In this document: positions 5,322 to 7,485 of the stretch, one piece after another
How positions within the stretch are numbered: position 1 is the first letter of the stretch
Layout: each line of letters starts with the position of its first letter
NCBI GenBank assembly: GCA_944385305.1
Contig: CALWWS010000236.1
Coordinates: 1-7,485, forward strand
From: an uncultured Oscillospiraceae bacterium
GTDB lineage: Bacteria > Bacillota > Clostridia > Oscillospirales > Oscillospiraceae
Direction: 5' to 3'
Length of the DNA stretch: 7,485 bases
Notes under the pieces: generated by a model
Told to the model about the DNA's origin: nothing
What the model saw: the letters and a program-made list of their open reading frames with translations, nothing else
Database searches by the model: none
Translations under genes and position numbers: made by a program

Positions 5322-6485
5322 ATGAAAAGACTGGCTGCGGCCCTTCTGGCCGCCTCTCTTCTCCTCCTGCCCGCCCGGGCGGCCGCCGACGGCGGTGCGG
5401 CGGATACCGGGGCGGCCCAGCCCGTATCGGTGGACGCCGCCGCCGCCGTTCTCATGGAAAAGGAGACCGGCAGTATCCTGTGCGCCCAAAATGCCCATGA
5501 TAAGCTGGAGCCCGCCAGTGTCACCAAGGTAATGACCCTTCTGCTGGTCATGGAGGCTTTGGACGAGGGGCGCATCAGCCGGGAGGACATGGTCAGCGTC
5601 TCCGCCTACGCCGCCTCCATGGGTGGCTCCCAGGTGTACCTGAAGGAGGGGGAGCAGATGAGCGTGGACGATCTGCTCAAGGCGGTGGCGGTGGCCTCAG
5701 GCAACGACGCTGCCGTGGCTCTGGCCGAACACCTGGCGGGCAGCGAGGAGGCCTTTGTCACCCTGATGAACCAGCGGGCCGCCCAGCTGGGAATGGAGGA
5801 TACCTGCTTTCTCAACTGCACCGGTCTGCCCGCGGCCGGCCATCTGACCAGCGCCTATGACATCGCCCTGATGAGCCGGGAGCTGATTGCCAACCACCCC
5901 TCCATCCGGGACTACACCACCATCTGGATGGACTCTCTGCGGGACGGGCAGTTCCAGCTGAGCAACACCAACAAGCTCATCCGCTTCTACCAGGGGGCCA
6001 CCGGTCTGAAAACCGGCTCCACCGACGCGGCAGGCTACTGTCTGTCCGCCACCGCCGAGCGGGATGGGATGGAGCTCATCGCCGTCATTCTCAAGGCCCC
6101 CAGCTCAGCCGCCCGCCAGCAGGCCGCGGCCACACTGCTCAACTACGGCTTTGCCAACTACACCCTGCTGGACATCTCCCCCGACCAGGCCCTGCCCCCG
6201 GTGGACGTGCTGCTGGGTGAGCAGTCCTACGTCCAGCCCCGGCTGGCCCAGTCCAGCCGGATTCTGGTGGAGAAGGCCCAGGTCAACGGGGTAACCACCA
6301 GCGTGCAGCTGTGCCAGGACGTGCAGGCCCCGGTGGAGGCCGGCCAGAAGCTGGGGGAGATGGCAGTGCTCATTGACGGGGAGCAGGCACAGACCATCCC
6401 CATCGTGGCGGAGCAGGCGGTGGCGCGCATTTCAATTTCCGGTCTGTTTTCCAAGCTGCTGCGCGGTCTTTTTATGGCTGGCTGA
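5322..6485 (+). CDS. D-alanyl-D-alanine carboxypeptidase (S11 penicillin-binding protein)
   Basis: A secreted low-molecular-weight penicillin-binding protein that removes the terminal D-Ala from peptidoglycan stem peptides. Residues 1-20 are a signal peptide (MKR, a long Leu/Ala core, likely cleavage after ARA). The three active-site motifs are intact: SVTK with nucleophile Ser66, SGN at 126-128 and KTG at 230-232. A PBP5 C-terminal beta domain spans about 275-365. The final residues (GLFSKLLRGLFMAG, 374-387) form an amphipathic helix suited to membrane attachment. The 387-residue length fits DacA/DacB/DacF proteins of Firmicutes, but the sequence alone does not say which. The ATG has AAGGAG 10 nt upstream. 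It is divergent from mobA, and no clear sigma-A promoter was seen, so a sporulation sigma factor is possible but unproven. Confidence 0.95.
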   Translation: MKRLAAALLAASLLLLPARAAADGGAADTGAAQPVSVDAAAAVLMEKETGSILCAQNAHDKLEPASVTKVMTLLLVMEALDEGRISREDMVSVSAYAASMGGSQVYLKEGEQMSVDDLLKAVAVASGNDAAVALAEHLAGSEEAFVTLMNQRAAQLGMEDTCFLNCTGLPAAGHLTSAYDIALMSRELIANHPSIRDYTTIWMDSLRDGQFQLSNTNKLIRFYQGATGLKTGSTDAAGYCLSATAERDGMELIAVILKAPSSAARQQAAATLLNYGFANYTLLDISPDQALPPVDVLLGEQSYVQPRLAQSSRILVEKAQVNGVTTSVQLCQDVQAPVEAGQKLGEMAVLIDGEQAQTIPIVAEQAVARISISGLFSKLLRGLFMAG

Positions 6486-6497
6486 CCCTGCATTTCT

Positions 6498-6540
6498 ATG
6501 CGGCGGAGGGCATATGCCCTCCGCCGCATTGTACATCTCA
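6498..6540 (+). terminator. Perfect 32-bp palindrome after the carboxypeptidase gene
   Basis: Positions 6498-6529 form a perfect palindrome (6498-6513 with 6514-6529) that starts 12 nt after the stop codon and folds into a very stable GC-rich hairpin. The tail TTGTACATCT is only a poor T-tract, so it may be a weak terminator or a message-stabilising structure. A second small hairpin AATTCC/GGAATT (6552-6570) followed by TTTATCGTTT may help end the transcript. Confidence 0.65.
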
Positions 6541-6596
6541 CCGGGATTTTCAATTCCTTCTGATGGAATTTTTATCGTTTCTTTTCCATACTCTTC

Positions 6597-6625
6597 TTGA
6601 CTGCCTCTCTGTTTGGTTGTATAAT
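6597..6625 (+). promoter_or_regulatory. glgB promoter
   Basis: TTGACT (6597-6602) is separated by exactly 17 nt from TATAAT (6620-6625), a near-consensus sigma-A promoter. The start is near 6632, giving a leader of about 105 nt before glgB. The leader contains two small dyads (TTCCG/CGGAA and AACTCC/GGAGTT) but nothing that I recognise as a riboswitch. Confidence 0.88.
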
Positions 6626-6737
6626 GTACACAAATAATTTCCGTCAGTTTCGGAAGTTGTTTATTCGCAATGACCACTTTTTTCGACAGAACTCCCTGGA
6701 GTTTTGCATGTTTTTACCAACCAAGGAGAGGATACCT

Positions 6738-7485
6738 ATGGGCAGCACTTCAACTACCCCTTCCAGTTCCACATCTGATATTCTGCGCGACTTTCTGGCC
6801 GGACAAGCCGTTCGGATGCAGGAATACCTGGGCTCTCACCCCGCGGGGGAGCAGGGCCACGTATTCCGGGTCTGGGCCCCCAACGCCCAGCAGGTGTGTG
6901 TCATGGGTGATTTCAATAACTGGAACGAGTCCGATCATCCCCTTGCCCCCCTGGCCGGCGGCGTGTGGGAGGGCTATGTCCCCGGTCTGAAGCAGTATGA
7001 CACCTATAAGTACGCCATTCACACTAAAGACGGCCGGGTGCTGGCCAAGGCCGACCCCTATGCCTTTCATGCCGAGACCCGTCCGGGTAACGGCTCGAAG
7101 ATCTACAATCTGGACGGCTACCAGTGGGGGGATGCCAACTGGCTGAGCTATCGGGCCAGCCACCCAGTCTATCAAAATCCCCTGAATATTTATGAGGTGC
7201 ATCTGGGCTCCTGGCGGCGTACGGGGGATGACGAGCCCCTCTCTTATCCTGACATCGCCCGCTACCTGGTGCCCTATGTAAAAGAAATGGGATTCACTCA
7301 TGTGGAGCTGCTCCCCATCACCGAGCACCCCTTAGACGCCTCGTGGGGCTACCAGTGCACCGGCTATTTCGCCGCCACCAGCCGCTATGGCACCCCCCAC
7401 GATCTGATGTATCTCATCGACCAGCTCCACCAGGCCGGCATCGGCGTGATTCTGGACTGGGTGCCCGCCCACTTCCCCAAGGACG
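6738..7485 (+). CDS. glgB: 1,4-alpha-glucan branching enzyme, N-terminal part (cut by window end)
   Basis: This cytoplasmic enzyme makes alpha-1,6 branches in glycogen. Only the first 249 codons are visible, open to the last base; family members are usually 600-750 residues. After a short Ser/Thr-rich stretch (residues 2-13) comes EYLGSHP, then the CBM48 domain at about 40-115 (HVFRVWAPNAQQV, MGDFNNW). The GH13 catalytic domain begins near 150 with YEVHLGSW. It continues with VELLPITEHPLDASWGYQ (189-206), TGYFAATSRYGTP (208-220) and conserved region I DWVPAHFP (240-247). The catalytic Asp and Glu lie beyond the window. The start is set by AAGGAG (6723-6728), 9 nt upstream. Whether other glycogen genes follow cannot be seen. 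Confidence 0.96.
   Translation, partial: MGSTSTTPSSSTSDILRDFLAGQAVRMQEYLGSHPAGEQGHVFRVWAPNAQQVCVMGDFNNWNESDHPLAPLAGGVWEGYVPGLKQYDTYKYAIHTKDGRVLAKADPYAFHAETRPGNGSKIYNLDGYQWGDANWLSYRASHPVYQNPLNIYEVHLGSWRRTGDDEPLSYPDIARYLVPYVKEMGFTHVELLPITEHPLDASWGYQCTGYFAATSRYGTPHDLMYLIDQLHQAGIGVILDWVPAHFPKD

Noticed and set aside
4736..5590. 284-codon minus-strand frame across mobA and the carboxypeptidase start
   Set aside because: It covers two confident genes in other frames and the promoter region between them, and its composition is shadow-like.
6690..6715. AACTCC-CT-GGAGTT dyad followed by a T-run in the glgB leader, as an attenuator
   Set aside because: The stem is only 5-6 bp with a minimal loop, the T-run is separated from it, and no alternative pairing or leader peptide was seen.
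6670..6990. Upstream frame overlapping the glgB start (106 codons)
   Set aside because: There is no ribosome binding site before its ATG, and its sequence is a shadow of glgB after the overlap.

Overview
The window looks like a piece of a high-GC, gut-type Clostridia chromosome, probably Oscillospiraceae (Flavonifractor/Lawsonibacter-like). This is an inference from strong GGAGG-type ribosome binding sites, GC-rich third codon positions, a Firmicutes-style lipoprotein and textbook sigma-A promoters. No mobile element, CRISPR array, tRNA or rRNA gene was seen.

Layout from left to right. (1) Positions 1-190 form a divergent promoter region. One near-consensus promoter with upstream A-tracts fires left out of the window. 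A second fires right into metA through a 14-bp palindrome. (2) metA (194-1108, +) encodes a homoserine O-acyltransferase with Glu at position 111, which predicts acetyl-CoA use. It ends at a strong intrinsic terminator. (3) Positions 1171-1660 hold no convincing protein gene, but the minus strand has a perfect-spacing sigma-A promoter (1603-1631) followed by about 330 nt of hairpins and internal repeats ending in a GC-rich hairpin. This is read as a candidate structured noncoding RNA. (4) Minus-strand genes from 1661 to 4485: a lipoprotein solute-binding protein, a permease and an ATPase form a polar amino-acid ABC importer operon, followed by a small uncharacterised gene of 111 codons. The operon has its own promoter with an inverted repeat, and a long hairpin separates the binding protein from the permease. 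(5) mobA (4582-5175, -) encodes the molybdenum cofactor guanylyltransferase. (6) A secreted D-alanyl-D-alanine carboxypeptidase gene (5322-6485, +) lies divergent to mobA. (7) glgB (6738 to the right edge, +) encodes a glycogen branching enzyme. It has a consensus promoter and is cut by the window end.

The genes are mostly independent housekeeping units (methionine synthesis, amino-acid uptake, Mo-cofactor, cell wall, glycogen), with only the ABC importer forming a clear operon. Two things stand out. The first is the promoter-driven noncoding-RNA candidate. The second is the 3' end of the ATPase gene: its frame has no stop before a long intrinsic-terminator hairpin, and it runs on, out of frame, through the whole of the next gene. 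No new multi-gene system was found.
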